From: CAJMNU01 sp905214855
Lineage (GTDB): Bacteria; Bacillota; Clostridia; Lachnospirales; Lachnospiraceae
DNA: 64,000 bases
NCBI GenBank assembly: GCA_937890595.1
Contig: CALADM010000007.1
Coordinates: forward strand, 62,001 to 126,000
Direction: 5' to 3'
The translations under genes were made by a program, and so were the position numbers. Shown one piece after another: positions 44,161 through 52,700 of this stretch. Position 1 is the stretch's first letter. Every line of letters starts with the position of its first letter. A model generated the notes under the pieces. The model was not told the DNA's origin, searched no databases, and saw nothing but the letters and a program-made list of their open reading frames with translations.

Positions 44161-45612
44161 ATGGTAACAAATGACGCAACGATTCTTCGTGTGAAACATG
44201 AGGTTCTTTATGAAGTAGCTAAGATGGCTTTTGAGGGTACATTGGAAGAGCAGAGAGAGGAACTTCCTTTCAAATTGATCCCAGGACCACAGGCACAATT
44301 CCGCTGCTGTATTTACAGAGAGCGTGAGATCATCAGAGAGAGAGTAAAACTGGCAGAGGGAAAATGTCCTACAGGAAAGAATTCCCGCAATGTTGTACAG
44401 GTTATCTCTGCTGCTTGTGAGGGATGTCCGATCGCCCGTTATGTAGTAACTGATAACTGTCAGAAATGTATGGGAAAAGCATGCCAGAATTCCTGTGCAT
44501 TTGGAGCAATCTCTATGGGACACGACAGAGCTTATATCGACCCGACAAAATGTAAGGAGTGCGGTAAGTGTTCTCAGGCATGTCCATATAATGCAATTGC
44601 AGATTTAACCCGTCCATGTAAGAAAGTATGTCCTGTTGATGCGATCACAATGGATGAAAATGGAATTTGCCAGATCGATGAGAAGAAATGTATCCAGTGT
44701 GGCGCTTGTGTACATAGCTGCCCATTTGGTGCGATCGCTTCCAAATCTTTCATGGTAGATATCATTAACATGATCAAAGCAGGAAAGAAAGTCGTTGCAA
44801 TGGTAGCTCCGGCAGTGGAAGGACAGTTTGGCGATAAGATCACGATGTCAAGTATCCGTACAGCATGTAAGAAACTGGGATTTGCTGATATGGTCGAGGT
44901 AGGTCTTGGAGGAGATATGACAGCTGCTTATGAGGCAGAAGAGTGGGCTGAGGCTTATAAACAGGGTAAGAAGATGACAACATCCTGCTGTCCTGCATTT
45001 GTAAACATGATCAAACTGCATTTCCCACAGCTTTTGGATAACATGTCAACAACAGTATCTCCTATGTGTGCGGTTTCCCGTATGATCAAATCTCAAGATC
45101 CAGAGGCTGTCACCGTATTTATCGGACCATGTATGGCAAAGAAGAGCGAAGCTATGGATCTGAACATTGAAGGAAATGCAGATTATGTTATGACTCTGGG
45201 AGAATTTAGCGCTATGATGCGTGCAAAAGGTGTAGAATTAGAGCCAGAAGAAAATGATACACAGGAAGCAAGTATTTATGGAAAGCGTTTTGGAAACGGA
45301 GGCGGTGTGACCGCAGCGGTTGTAAAATGTCTGGAAGAGATGGGCGAAAAGAGCGATGTCAATGTTATGAAGTGCAGCGGCGGAGCAGAGTGTAAGAAAG
45401 CACTGCTTCTTCTGAGAGCAGGAAAATTACCGGCAGACTTTATCGAAGGTATGATCTGTCAGGGAGGATGCGTTGGAGGACCAAGTAAGCATAAAACAGA
45501 GCTTGAAGCAAAGAAGGCAAGGGATATTCTGATCGGACAGGCAGACAAGAGAGGTGTGCATGAGAATCTGGAGAAATATCCAATGGATCAGTTCTCCATG
45601 CACAGACATTGA
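44161..45612 (+). CDS. Monomeric [FeFe] hydrogenase, group B type
   Basis: 483 aa, GGAGG upstream. The N-terminal ~100 residues are typical of group B (EGTLEEQREELPFKLIPGP, CPTGKNSRNVVQVISAACEGC). Several cysteine clusters follow (CQKCMGKACQNSC, CKECGKCSQAC, CIQCGACVHSC). H-cluster motifs are L1 TTSCCPAFV (about 275), L2 IGPCMAKKSE (about 322) and L3 EGMICQGGCVGGP (about 429). It probably exchanges electrons with ferredoxin and H2. It closes the operon and is followed by a terminator. Physiological direction is not known. Confidence 0.9.
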   Translation: MVTNDATILRVKHEVLYEVAKMAFEGTLEEQREELPFKLIPGPQAQFRCCIYREREIIRERVKLAEGKCPTGKNSRNVVQVISAACEGCPIARYVVTDNCQKCMGKACQNSCAFGAISMGHDRAYIDPTKCKECGKCSQACPYNAIADLTRPCKKVCPVDAITMDENGICQIDEKKCIQCGACVHSCPFGAIASKSFMVDIINMIKAGKKVVAMVAPAVEGQFGDKITMSSIRTACKKLGFADMVEVGLGGDMTAAYEAEEWAEAYKQGKKMTTSCCPAFVNMIKLHFPQLLDNMSTTVSPMCAVSRMIKSQDPEAVTVFIGPCMAKKSEAMDLNIEGNADYVMTLGEFSAMMRAKGVELEPEENDTQEASIYGKRFGNGGGVTAAVVKCLEEMGEKSDVNVMKCSGGAECKKALLLLRAGKLPADFIEGMICQGGCVGGPSKHKTELEAKKARDILIGQADKRGVHENLEKYPMDQFSMHRH

Positions 45613-45719
45613 TCTATTGTCTCAATATCTAAAAGATGCTGGGGTAAATGATATCCATAAATAAGCTATTGCAATATCGTTTAGTAGGAAAAAGATACTG
45701 GATATTGATTTAGAAAAGG

Positions 45720-45763
45720 ACTGCCATGCAGCGGATAAAAAGCCGTTTGCATGGCAGTTTTTA
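45720..45763 (+). terminator. Terminator of the hydrogenase-sensor operon
   Basis: Arms ACTGCCATGCA (45720-45730) and TGCATGGCAGT (45748-45758), followed by TTTTT. An inner GCGG/CCGT pair extends the stem. Confidence 0.88.
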
Positions 45764-45780
45764 GTGGAAATTTTGACTCA

Positions 45781-45802
45781 GTTGAGATATACTATACTCA
45801 AC
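45781..45802. promoter_or_regulatory. Palindrome upstream of the xpaC-telA genes
   Basis: GTTGAG, 10 bases, CTCAAC. It overlaps the region 3' to a TTGACT (45773-45778), so it may be an operator at the promoter. A good -10 is not clear. Confidence 0.35.
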
Positions 45803-45898
45803 GCAGCATGATAGAAAAATAAAACAAGCGTATCCTTTCAATGGCAACATGAATATAGGGCAACATGTGGATAACAGCAGCAGGATGGGAGTGAAAAA

Positions 45899-47227
45899 AT
45901 GTCAGAAAAAGACTTAAATGAAATTGGAGAGCGTATTTCCAGAGATTTGAAAGAAGCTTTGGACAGTATGGACTTTAGTAAATTGAATGAAACTGTGACA
46001 GAGACTGTAAATGTGGCTTTGAAGGAAGCGAAGGAAAGCACAAGAAAGGCAGCAGAAGAGGCGAAAGAGACGACAAAAAGGGCAGTAGAAGAAGTCAAGG
46101 AGAATATACAAAGCACAGTTTACAGACAGGGAGCAGTACATATGAATGAAGGACCGACTCCTCAGAGAAGTAAGATGACACAGAAGGTTGTGGTGGAAAA
46201 TCCATCTCAAAGAAATAATATCACACAGGTAGAAAAAAATCAGATAGAGAAAAGCAAGGTAAAATCTCCTGATGCTAAAAAGAAAAAGTTGAAAATCCGT
46301 CCACAAGGGAATGTTGCAGGAGTTTTATGTACCACTTTTGGAAGCATTGGATTATTTTTTGGTATTACATTTTGGATGCTGGCATCTTTGGCAGGAGCTT
46401 TTGCGACAACAGAATGGGCTGCCATAACAACCTCGCTGTCATGGGTATTTTTATTACTGTCGGTTGGATTTGGGGTTCTTTTGGGTGTTGGAATCCATTA
46501 TGTTGCGAAAAACAGACGTTTAAAACGATATGCGTGGGCATGTCGTGGAAAAGAGTATATCAGCATAGAGGATCTTGCAAGAGCCAGTGGCAAAAAGAAA
46601 GATTATGTTGTGAAAGATATCAAAAAGATGCTAGAAGTCGGAATGCTTCCTGAAAGTCATATGGATGATAAGAATACATGCCTGATTTTTACAAAGGAAG
46701 CATATCAGCAGTATCTGGAGGCAAAAAAAGCATATGAACTGCGTCAGGAAGAAGAAAAGCGCATTGCCATGCAGAAAGAAGAGGAAAATAAGATCTTAGA
46801 ATCTTCTGATGGATTGCGTGCTGTTGTAGAGCGGGGCAATGAATTCCTGAAAAAGATCCAACAGGCAAATGATAAGATTCCTGGGGCAGAGATCTCCGAA
46901 AAGATCAACAGATTAGAGAGTATTGTCCGTCAGATCTTAAAAGCAATAAAGGAAAATCCAGAAGAAGTAAAAGAGATGGATAAGTTTATGGAGTACTATC
47001 TTCCAACAACGGTAAAACTGTTAGAGGCATACCAGAAATTTGACCAGATCTCTTTACCTGGGGAGAATGTGATCTCTGCAAAGAGAGAAATCGAGAAAAC
47101 ATTGGATACAATCGAGAAAGCCTTTGCCGGACTTTTGGATGACCTGTATCAGAATGCAGCTTTTGACGCAGAAGCGGATGCTGCGGTGTTAAAAACCATG
47201 CTGGAACAGGAAGGGTTGATGAGTTAG
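45899..47227 (+). CDS. XpaC-like (5-bromo-4-chloroindolyl phosphate hydrolysis) membrane protein
   Basis: 442 aa. An amphipathic Lys/Glu helix fills residues 1-75. Two hydrophobic helices follow (about 142-165 and 175-200; GVLCTTFGSIGLFFGITFW). The C-terminal half is a coiled helical region with a DNA-binding-like segment (YISIEDLARASGKKKDYVVKDI). The last 130 residues match the XpaC family (PF10112). It is followed 26 bases later by a TelA-family gene, the same pairing as xpaC-yaaN in Bacillus. Role is probably in envelope stress or toxic compound tolerance. No enzymatic activity is evident. Confidence 0.8.
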   Translation: MSEKDLNEIGERISRDLKEALDSMDFSKLNETVTETVNVALKEAKESTRKAAEEAKETTKRAVEEVKENIQSTVYRQGAVHMNEGPTPQRSKMTQKVVVENPSQRNNITQVEKNQIEKSKVKSPDAKKKKLKIRPQGNVAGVLCTTFGSIGLFFGITFWMLASLAGAFATTEWAAITTSLSWVFLLLSVGFGVLLGVGIHYVAKNRRLKRYAWACRGKEYISIEDLARASGKKKDYVVKDIKKMLEVGMLPESHMDDKNTCLIFTKEAYQQYLEAKKAYELRQEEEKRIAMQKEEENKILESSDGLRAVVERGNEFLKKIQQANDKIPGAEISEKINRLESIVRQILKAIKENPEEVKEMDKFMEYYLPTTVKLLEAYQKFDQISLPGENVISAKREIEKTLDTIEKAFAGLLDDLYQNAAFDAEADAAVLKTMLEQEGLMS

Positions 47228-47253
47228 AGAGACGATGAAAGGAGAGGAAGACA

Positions 47254-48597
47254 ATGGGAAATGGATTGGATGAGATGGAAGCAATGTTAAAGGAGGCACA
47301 GAGCCTGACATTGGATTTAAACCCTGAGCCGCCTAAACCGGCAGAGCAGGAAAACGAGGTTTTGCAAGAAAAAAGGAAAAGTGAAGCGGATTCTTATGTG
47401 ATGGAACAGGCTCTTCAGACAGAGATCCCAAATCCTGTTGAAACAAAAATCCAGATGGAATTAGAGCCAAAAACCGAGGTTGAGACACCAGCAATGACAC
47501 AGGAAGAAATTGAGCAGAAGAAGCAATTGGAAGCTGTGTTACATGCAAGGAGAGAATTGGAAACTTTGGAAGCTGTTCTTTCAGAGGCAGAACAGAAACA
47601 AGTACATGATTTTGCAGCCAAGATCGATCTTAGCAACAGCAATATGGTGTTGCAGTATGGTGTGGGAGCACAGAAGAAGATCGCAGATTTTTCTGAGACT
47701 GCTTTGGAAAATGTCCGTACAAAAGATTTAGGTGAGATTGGAGATATGCTGGGCGAGGTTGTGAGCCAGCTCAAGACGATAGATGAGGAAGAAGAGGAAA
47801 AAGGATTTTTTGGCTTCCTAAAGAAAAATACACGCAAGTTAAGCGATATGAAAGCAAAATACGAGAAGGCAGAAGTGAATGTCAATCGTATCTGCAAGGC
47901 ACTTGAGGGACATCAGATCACACTTTTAAAAGATGCAGCACTTTTGGATAAGATGTATAAACTGAATACAATCTATTTTAAAGAACTCACGATGTATATT
48001 CTGGCTGGAAAACGAAAACTTTTGGATGCGAGGGAAAAAGAGATACCAGCACTCTTAGAAAGAGCAAAACAGACAGGATTTGCAGAGGATGCACAGAGAG
48101 TGAACGATATGAATAATCTGTGCCAGCGTTTTGAAAAAAAGTTGTATGATCTGGAGTTGACCAGACAGGTATCTTTGCAGATGGCACCTCAGATTCGTAT
48201 GATCCAGAATAATGACACTACCATGGCAGAAAAGATACAGTCTACAATCGTCAATACCATTCCACTTTGGAAGAGTCAGATGGTTTTAGCAGTGGGATTG
48301 GAACATTCTACACAGGCAGCAAAGGCGCAGCGTCAGGTTTCTGATATGACCAATGAACTTCTGAAAAAGAATGCAGCAACGCTAAAAATGGCAACTGTGG
48401 AGACCGCAAAAGAATCTGAGAGAGGAATCATTGATATTGAAACCTTGAAGGCGACAAATGCCAGCCTGATCTCTACTTTGGATGAGGTGGTCAAGATTCA
48501 GGAAGATGGAAGAGCAAAACGTCAGGCAGCAGAGGCAGAACTTGCAAGAATGGAGAATGATCTGAAGAATAAGATGCTTGAGATGAGCAGAAGATAA
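47254..48597 (+). CDS. telA: TelA family (toxic anion resistance) protein
   Basis: 447 aa, start with AAGGAGAGG. It is soluble and almost entirely helical. The core DFSETALENVRTKDLGEIGDMLGEV, KKNTRKLSDMKAKYEKAEVNVNRI and MAPQIRMIQNNDTTMAEKIQ are family hallmarks (PF05816). The N-terminal ~90 residues are an acidic, Pro/Glu-rich tail. Family members are linked to tellurite, antibiotic and bacteriocin tolerance, though the mechanism is not known. It partners with the upstream XpaC-like gene. Confidence 0.9.
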   Translation: MGNGLDEMEAMLKEAQSLTLDLNPEPPKPAEQENEVLQEKRKSEADSYVMEQALQTEIPNPVETKIQMELEPKTEVETPAMTQEEIEQKKQLEAVLHARRELETLEAVLSEAEQKQVHDFAAKIDLSNSNMVLQYGVGAQKKIADFSETALENVRTKDLGEIGDMLGEVVSQLKTIDEEEEEKGFFGFLKKNTRKLSDMKAKYEKAEVNVNRICKALEGHQITLLKDAALLDKMYKLNTIYFKELTMYILAGKRKLLDAREKEIPALLERAKQTGFAEDAQRVNDMNNLCQRFEKKLYDLELTRQVSLQMAPQIRMIQNNDTTMAEKIQSTIVNTIPLWKSQMVLAVGLEHSTQAAKAQRQVSDMTNELLKKNAATLKMATVETAKESERGIIDIETLKATNASLISTLDEVVKIQEDGRAKRQAAEAELARMENDLKNKMLEMSRR

Positions 48598-48635
48598 TAT
48601 CATATAGAAAATATCACATAGAATGCAAAACAAAA

Positions 48636-48685
48636 ACAGCGGGAAGTCTTAAAGGAGGGGGAGACTTTCCGCTGTCTTTGTTTTC
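48636..48685 (+). terminator. Terminator after telA
   Basis: Arms 48636-48649 and 48662-48675 (ACAGCGGGAAGTCT with AGACTTTCCGCTGT, one G-T pair), followed by CTTTGTTTT. Confidence 0.88.
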
Positions 48686-48792
48686 CTGATCTTAGATCAG
48701 ATTCTTTACTGGGGATGTAAAGAAATAAGTGGGGATTTTTGACCGTTTCTATTCAAACAGATCCAATTTGGCAGCATAGCCAATCTTCTCAA

Positions 48793-48885
48793 TTAGAACT
48801 GAGAAGTTACCTGCCAAGCCTCGATTTCATCAAGTGTTTTGTTCTTAACCACCCAGTTGTTTAAAATCCAGTTTAATACTTTCAT
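48793..48885 (-). CDS. 30-residue peptide ORF of unknown function
   Basis: ATG at 48885 on the minus strand, with AAAAGGAG 8 bases upstream, an excellent ribosome binding site. It encodes MKVLNWILNNWVVKNK followed by TLDEIEAWQVTSQF and a stop. The N-terminal half is a Trp-rich amphipathic segment and the C-terminal half is acidic. It has its own promoter (49000-49027) and a CcpA-type site in the leader. A 7-bp hairpin (48785-48806 region) spans the stop codon. It could be a peptide signal, a membrane-active peptide or a regulatory leader. I do not recognise it. Confidence 0.55.
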   Translation of the reverse strand: MKVLNWILNNWVVKNKTLDEIEAWQVTSQF

Positions 48886-48968
48886 AATGTCAACTCCTTT
48901 TCAACTAGAATTTTGTTTTTGGGTACAAAGAATAAGATAGTTTCATCTTTCTATATCTTATCCATAAA

Positions 48969-48983
48969 ATGAAAGCGCTTACA
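48969..48983. promoter_or_regulatory. CcpA-type cre site
   Basis: ATGAAAGCGCTTACA matches the Bacillus cre consensus WTGNAANCGNWNNCW at every defined position. It falls about 10-25 bases downstream of the predicted start of the minus-strand transcript, a location that usually gives repression. Confidence 0.7.
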
Positions 48984-48999
48984 ACTTTCATGATTCTAT

Positions 49000-49027
49000 A
49001 TTATATGGATTTTTTGAAAGGAATCAA
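49000..49027 (-). promoter_or_regulatory. Promoter of the 30-residue ORF
   Basis: On the minus strand TTGATT (49022-49027), 16 bases, TATAAT (49000-49005). The leader to the ATG is about 108 bases and contains the cre site. Confidence 0.55.
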
Positions 49028-49355
49028 GCGGTGGATTTCATAATATTTTGCTTTTGAGAATAGAAAAAAACGACATATTGCATAAAAACAAAAACAGTGT
49101 TTGTACAAAATGTATAAAGGTAAGAGAAGAGAAATCAGATAATTTTTGATAATACTAAGAAAATTAAAAGAAAAATAATATATAAATCTAATTGTTTTAA
49201 AATAGTACAGAGATAGAAAAAATTATGGTTAAAATAATGTAGTATTTAAGAAGGAGGAAGGGGAAGTAGGAGAATAAGGGAAAATAGATTGAAAAACATA
49301 GAAAAACATTATAAAATACTAGATAAGATTCTATATGATAAGGGGTGGAAAAGAT

Positions 49356-50762
49356 ATGTTGACTGCGAAAGAGAAAGAGGAACGTGAAAAGCTGATCAAA
49401 GATTTGGGAATTCGGTATACTACAGACGATAAACAAGAGCCATATATATTTGTCAGTTATAAAAGTGATGACTGGCGTGAAGTGATGGGGGAAATCATCC
49501 ATCCATTACAGAAGAGATATGGGTTAAGGGTGTATTATGATCAGGCATTTGATTATGAATCCAATGATGAATGGATCAAACAGATGGAAGATAATATGGC
49601 AAGCATATATTGTCAGGGAGTTCTCTGTTTTATCAGTGAAAAATATATTTCCAGTTATGCTACATTATTGGAAGTATTATTTAGCCATACAAAAAAAGTA
49701 TTAGATTATCGTGATAATGTTCTTCCTTTGATTCAGGTATTTTTACCATCTTGTAATACGGGAGATATGAAAGAACTGAGAAAGAATGTTTTGAAGCAGC
49801 CAAAGAGAAGTCTGAGTTTAAAGACCAATGAGGTGAAGGCATATAAAGATATACTAAACGATATTTTACGTAACAAGACTGTATCGGATGTGTGGTCAGA
49901 GCGTGTAAGGGGGCTTCTTGAAACTTCGGATAATGCATTGACAAATCGTGATGTGGCAAGTGCATTTGCAGAGCTTTTGGATGGACAGGCAATTGAAAAG
50001 TATGGTGATAATCAGGATCAGTTTTTGGAAAAGATCAAAGGGACAATTGCCAGTTTGGTGACAGTAAAAGATCCTTCTGAGAGCAATGTCTTTGATGAGA
50101 AATTAAAACAGACCATTATGGAAGAACAGGCGCATAAAAAAGCAGCAAGTACGCAAGTACTTCAACCAGAAGAAGAGAAAAAGACACTTGAGCAGAGTGG
50201 TGTTGTGGAAGAAAACAAGAAATTAGTTTCAGTGGAAGAGAAACCGCAACCAGTATCCATACCAGAAAAACAGATGGAATGTGTCAATCAGGAATGGTAT
50301 CCAACATCAGAAATGACGCTGGAAGAGGTAGAACATGCACTGTTAGATGTCAATAATTGTAAGTATTTAAGAATGGTTCGTGAGCAGAAAAACGGCTATC
50401 AAAAGTATATGTTTGATTATGTTATGGCTGCTGTGTTGAGAGGTTGTGACCATAAGGCAGAACCGTTTTCTGCGAGATGGAATTATTTCAGAGTGGTTGT
50501 CAGCAAGGATATCAATTTGGATGAGAAGGCAGTCAGTGCGAGTCAGTTTACTTGGAGCAGCAATGCAAGGAAAGCAGTGAATATAGAAAAAACCGGAAAA
50601 CTTGGAGCAAATAGTGAATATTTCAGAAATCTTTCGGGAAGTATGACATTGGGAGAATTGCGATCTAAGTTTGCAGAGGCAGAAGATGAGGCATTAAGGA
50701 CAAAAGACAACAAATCCGCAGATGCCGTATTTGCAGCGCTGTTTACAAAGATATCGGTTTGA
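49356..50762 (+). CDS. TIR domain protein with an unrecognised C-terminal domain
   Basis: 468 aa from the ATG at 49356, with AAGGGGTGG upstream. The N-terminal TIR domain spans about residues 28-160: PYIFVSYKSDDWREVM, then RVYYDQAFDYESNDEWIKQMEDNM. It ends with SSYATLLEVLFSHTK, where the Glu is in the usual position of the TIR helix (a candidate NADase residue). A charged linker (about 255-305) leads to a conserved-looking C-terminal domain (WYPTSEMTLEEVEHALLD, SARWNYFRVVVS, FTWSSNARKAVNIEK). It is monocistronic. TIR proteins often act in antiviral NAD depletion or signalling. That role is inference here. Confidence 0.85.
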   Translation: MLTAKEKEEREKLIKDLGIRYTTDDKQEPYIFVSYKSDDWREVMGEIIHPLQKRYGLRVYYDQAFDYESNDEWIKQMEDNMASIYCQGVLCFISEKYISSYATLLEVLFSHTKKVLDYRDNVLPLIQVFLPSCNTGDMKELRKNVLKQPKRSLSLKTNEVKAYKDILNDILRNKTVSDVWSERVRGLLETSDNALTNRDVASAFAELLDGQAIEKYGDNQDQFLEKIKGTIASLVTVKDPSESNVFDEKLKQTIMEEQAHKKAASTQVLQPEEEKKTLEQSGVVEENKKLVSVEEKPQPVSIPEKQMECVNQEWYPTSEMTLEEVEHALLDVNNCKYLRMVREQKNGYQKYMFDYVMAAVLRGCDHKAEPFSARWNYFRVVVSKDINLDEKAVSASQFTWSSNARKAVNIEKTGKLGANSEYFRNLSGSMTLGELRSKFAEAEDEALRTKDNKSADAVFAALFTKISV

Positions 50763-50848
50763 CAGAAGATAAGACCAAGTAATATAACATACTATGGATT
50801 TTGATACCAAGAGTGGAAGCAGGTATCAACAAGATATATAGATAGAGA

Positions 50849-50888
50849 AAAGGCGATATACAACTAAAATGGGCTGTATATCGCCTTT
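50849..50888. terminator. Bidirectional terminator between the TIR and purF-like genes
   Basis: Perfect 14-bp arms (50849-50862 and 50875-50888), A-rich before and T-rich after. It separates convergent genes. Confidence 0.85.
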
Positions 50889-50906
50889 AACATATTTTTT
50901 ACCTTT

Positions 50907-52376
50907 TTATTTGTTCTTTTTTTCACCACATCCAGAGCAATGACCAGAACATTTGCCTCCCTTACCATTCCAACAGTAAGTGCAGAGCTTGTCAGCCGGC
51001 AAGCCGATAGAAGCAATCAAATCATCTAAACGATGGAAACGAAGTGTTGTAAAGTTCAGTTTTTTGCGGATCTCTTCTACCATTTCTTTATAATTCTGAC
51101 TGTCAGGATTTGCGTAATCTGCCAGAAGCTCATCTGACACATTTTCTCCCTCACGATCACGGATGATACGTCTGGTGATCAGATCCAGTTCGGATTTAGA
51201 ACGGGAGAAGTTCAGGAATGGGCATCCAAACAACAGCGGCGGGCAGGCAGGACGGATATGAACTTCCTTTGCACCACTATTGTATAAGAATTCCGTTGTC
51301 TCTCCAAGCTGTGTGCCTCGTACAATGGAGTCGTCGATCAAAAGAAGGCTGCGGTCATGGATCAGATCATCCACAGGGATCAGTTTCATTTTTGCGATCA
51401 GATTTCTCTGGGACTGGTCACTTGGCATAAAGGAACGTGGCCAAGTTGGTGTGTATTTAATGAAAGGACGTGCAAATGGGATACCGGAAGCGTTGGCATA
51501 TCCTACGGCATGGGCAATACCAGAATCCGGAACACCTGCTACAATATCTGCTTTTACAGAATCTGGATCGGATATATCACGCTTTGCAAGCATTTCACCA
51601 CATCTATAACGCATCATCTCTACACTGATCCCCTCATAGCTGGAGGTAGGATAGCCGTAGTAAACCCAAAGGAAAGAACAGATCTGCATCTGCTCCTCCG
51701 GTTTTTTGAGCTGTTCCATGCCATCTGCGGTAACGGAGACAATCTCTCCCGGTCCTAATTCATAATAATCGTGATAGCCAAGATTGACATAGGCAAAACT
51801 CTCAAAAGAGACACAGAAAGCATCATCTTTTTGACCAATGACAAGAGGAGTGCGTCCCATACGGTCACGAGAAGCGATCAAGCGATCCTTTGTCATTAAA
51901 AGAATTGTCATAGAGCCTTCAATCACTTTCTGGGCAAAAGCAAGTCCTTCTTCAAAAGAACTGTTTTGATCGATCAGAGCTGCAACCAGTTCGGTTGAAT
52001 TGACCTGACCACCACTCATTTCCAAGAAGTGAGTATGTCCTTTTTCATAAGCCAGTTTTAAGAGTTCATTCATGTTATTGATCTTGCCAACGGTTGTGAT
52101 AGCATAGCTGCCAAGATGGGACTGAACTAAGAGTGGCTGTGGTTCATTGTCAGAAATACAGCCAATTCCGATATTTCCCTCTAATTCCGTCACATCTCTG
52201 TCAAATTTAGTACGGAACGGGGAGTTTTCAATATTATGGATACTGCGATTAAAACCATCTGGTCCATACACAGCCATACCGCCGCGGCGGGTTCCAAGAT
52301 GAGAATGATAGTCAATGCCAAAAAACAAATCTAATGTACAGCTTTTTTTTGATACAACGCCAAAAATACCACCCAT
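50907..52376 (-). CDS. Amidophosphoribosyltransferase-like protein lacking the catalytic cysteine
   Basis: 489 aa from the ATG at 52376, with AAAGGAG 11 bases upstream. Another in-frame start is GTG at 52388. The protein begins MGGIFGVV where PurF begins MCGIFGVV, so the N-terminal Cys nucleophile of the glutaminase is Gly. The rest of the class II amidotransferase fold is intact (HLGTRRGGMAVYG, GHTHFLEMSGGQVNSTELV). The PRPP loop LLLIDDSIVRGTQ is canonical. The C-terminus carries five Cys in a CxxC-x7-CxxxCxxC pattern, possibly metal- or Fe-S-binding. It may be ammonia-dependent or regulatory. Confidence 0.88.
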   Translation of the reverse strand: MGGIFGVVSKKSCTLDLFFGIDYHSHLGTRRGGMAVYGPDGFNRSIHNIENSPFRTKFDRDVTELEGNIGIGCISDNEPQPLLVQSHLGSYAITTVGKINNMNELLKLAYEKGHTHFLEMSGGQVNSTELVAALIDQNSSFEEGLAFAQKVIEGSMTILLMTKDRLIASRDRMGRTPLVIGQKDDAFCVSFESFAYVNLGYHDYYELGPGEIVSVTADGMEQLKKPEEQMQICSFLWVYYGYPTSSYEGISVEMMRYRCGEMLAKRDISDPDSVKADIVAGVPDSGIAHAVGYANASGIPFARPFIKYTPTWPRSFMPSDQSQRNLIAKMKLIPVDDLIHDRSLLLIDDSIVRGTQLGETTEFLYNSGAKEVHIRPACPPLLFGCPFLNFSRSKSELDLITRRIIRDREGENVSDELLADYANPDSQNYKEMVEEIRKKLNFTTLRFHRLDDLIASIGLPADKLCTYCWNGKGGKCSGHCSGCGEKKNK

Positions 52377-52443
52377 ATGTTTAGACACTCCTTTTATTCG
52401 TGTGAAATTAAATGGTTATTAGAATAAATAAAATATCAATTCT

Positions 52444-52473
52444 ATAGTACCATATATTAGCAGAACGGGACAA
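52444..52473 (-). promoter_or_regulatory. Promoter of the PurF-like gene
   Basis: On the minus strand TTGTCC (52468-52473), 18 bases, TACTAT (52444-52449), about 70 bases before the ATG. Confidence 0.45.
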
Positions 52474-52517
52474 TAGAAAATATATATTAAATTTTCTTAT
52501 GAAAAGGAGGCAGATTT

Positions 52518-52625
52518 GTGGAAAATAGATTCCGATTAAAAGATCTTCCATCCAAAAGAAACTGGTATGTGAAAAAAGTAGAGGAAGTACTGGATCATGG
52601 ACAAGGTAAAACTGTGGTTTGGTAA
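52518..52625 (+). CDS. 35-residue ORF with a strong ribosome binding site
   Basis: GTG start at 52518 with AAGGAGG 7 bases upstream. It encodes MENRFRLKDLPSKRNWY, then VKKVEEVLDHGQGKTVVW and a stop. It is basic and Trp-containing, with no signal peptide. It is immediately followed by a terminator, so it is a compact transcription unit between two divergent or convergent minus genes. No family recognised. The Lys/Arg-rich start and the good site argue that it is translated. Confidence 0.55.
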   Translation: MENRFRLKDLPSKRNWYVKKVEEVLDHGQGKTVVW

Positions 52626-52630
52626 AAAGA

Positions 52631-52678
52631 AAGGGAACTGAGGATCAGGAAGAAGAACAATCCTGTTTCAGTCCCTTT
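52631..52678. terminator. Terminator shared by the 35-residue ORF and the hydA operon
   Basis: Imperfect stem: AAGGGAACTGAGGAT (52631-52645) with ATCCTGTTTCAGTCCCTT (52660-52677), followed by TTC. The minus-strand hydA stop is 23 bases away. Confidence 0.65.
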
Positions 52679-52700
52679 TCTGTTATGATTGGATCATTTC

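Larger units (their letters stand above)
48686..49355. other. Intergenic region between telA and the TIR gene
   Basis: About 670 bases. The left half holds a 30-codon minus-strand ORF with its own promoter and cre-like site (listed separately). The right half (about 49030-49355) is very AT-rich. It must contain the TIR gene promoter, but I see no clear -35/-10 pair and no structured RNA. Confidence 0.5.
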
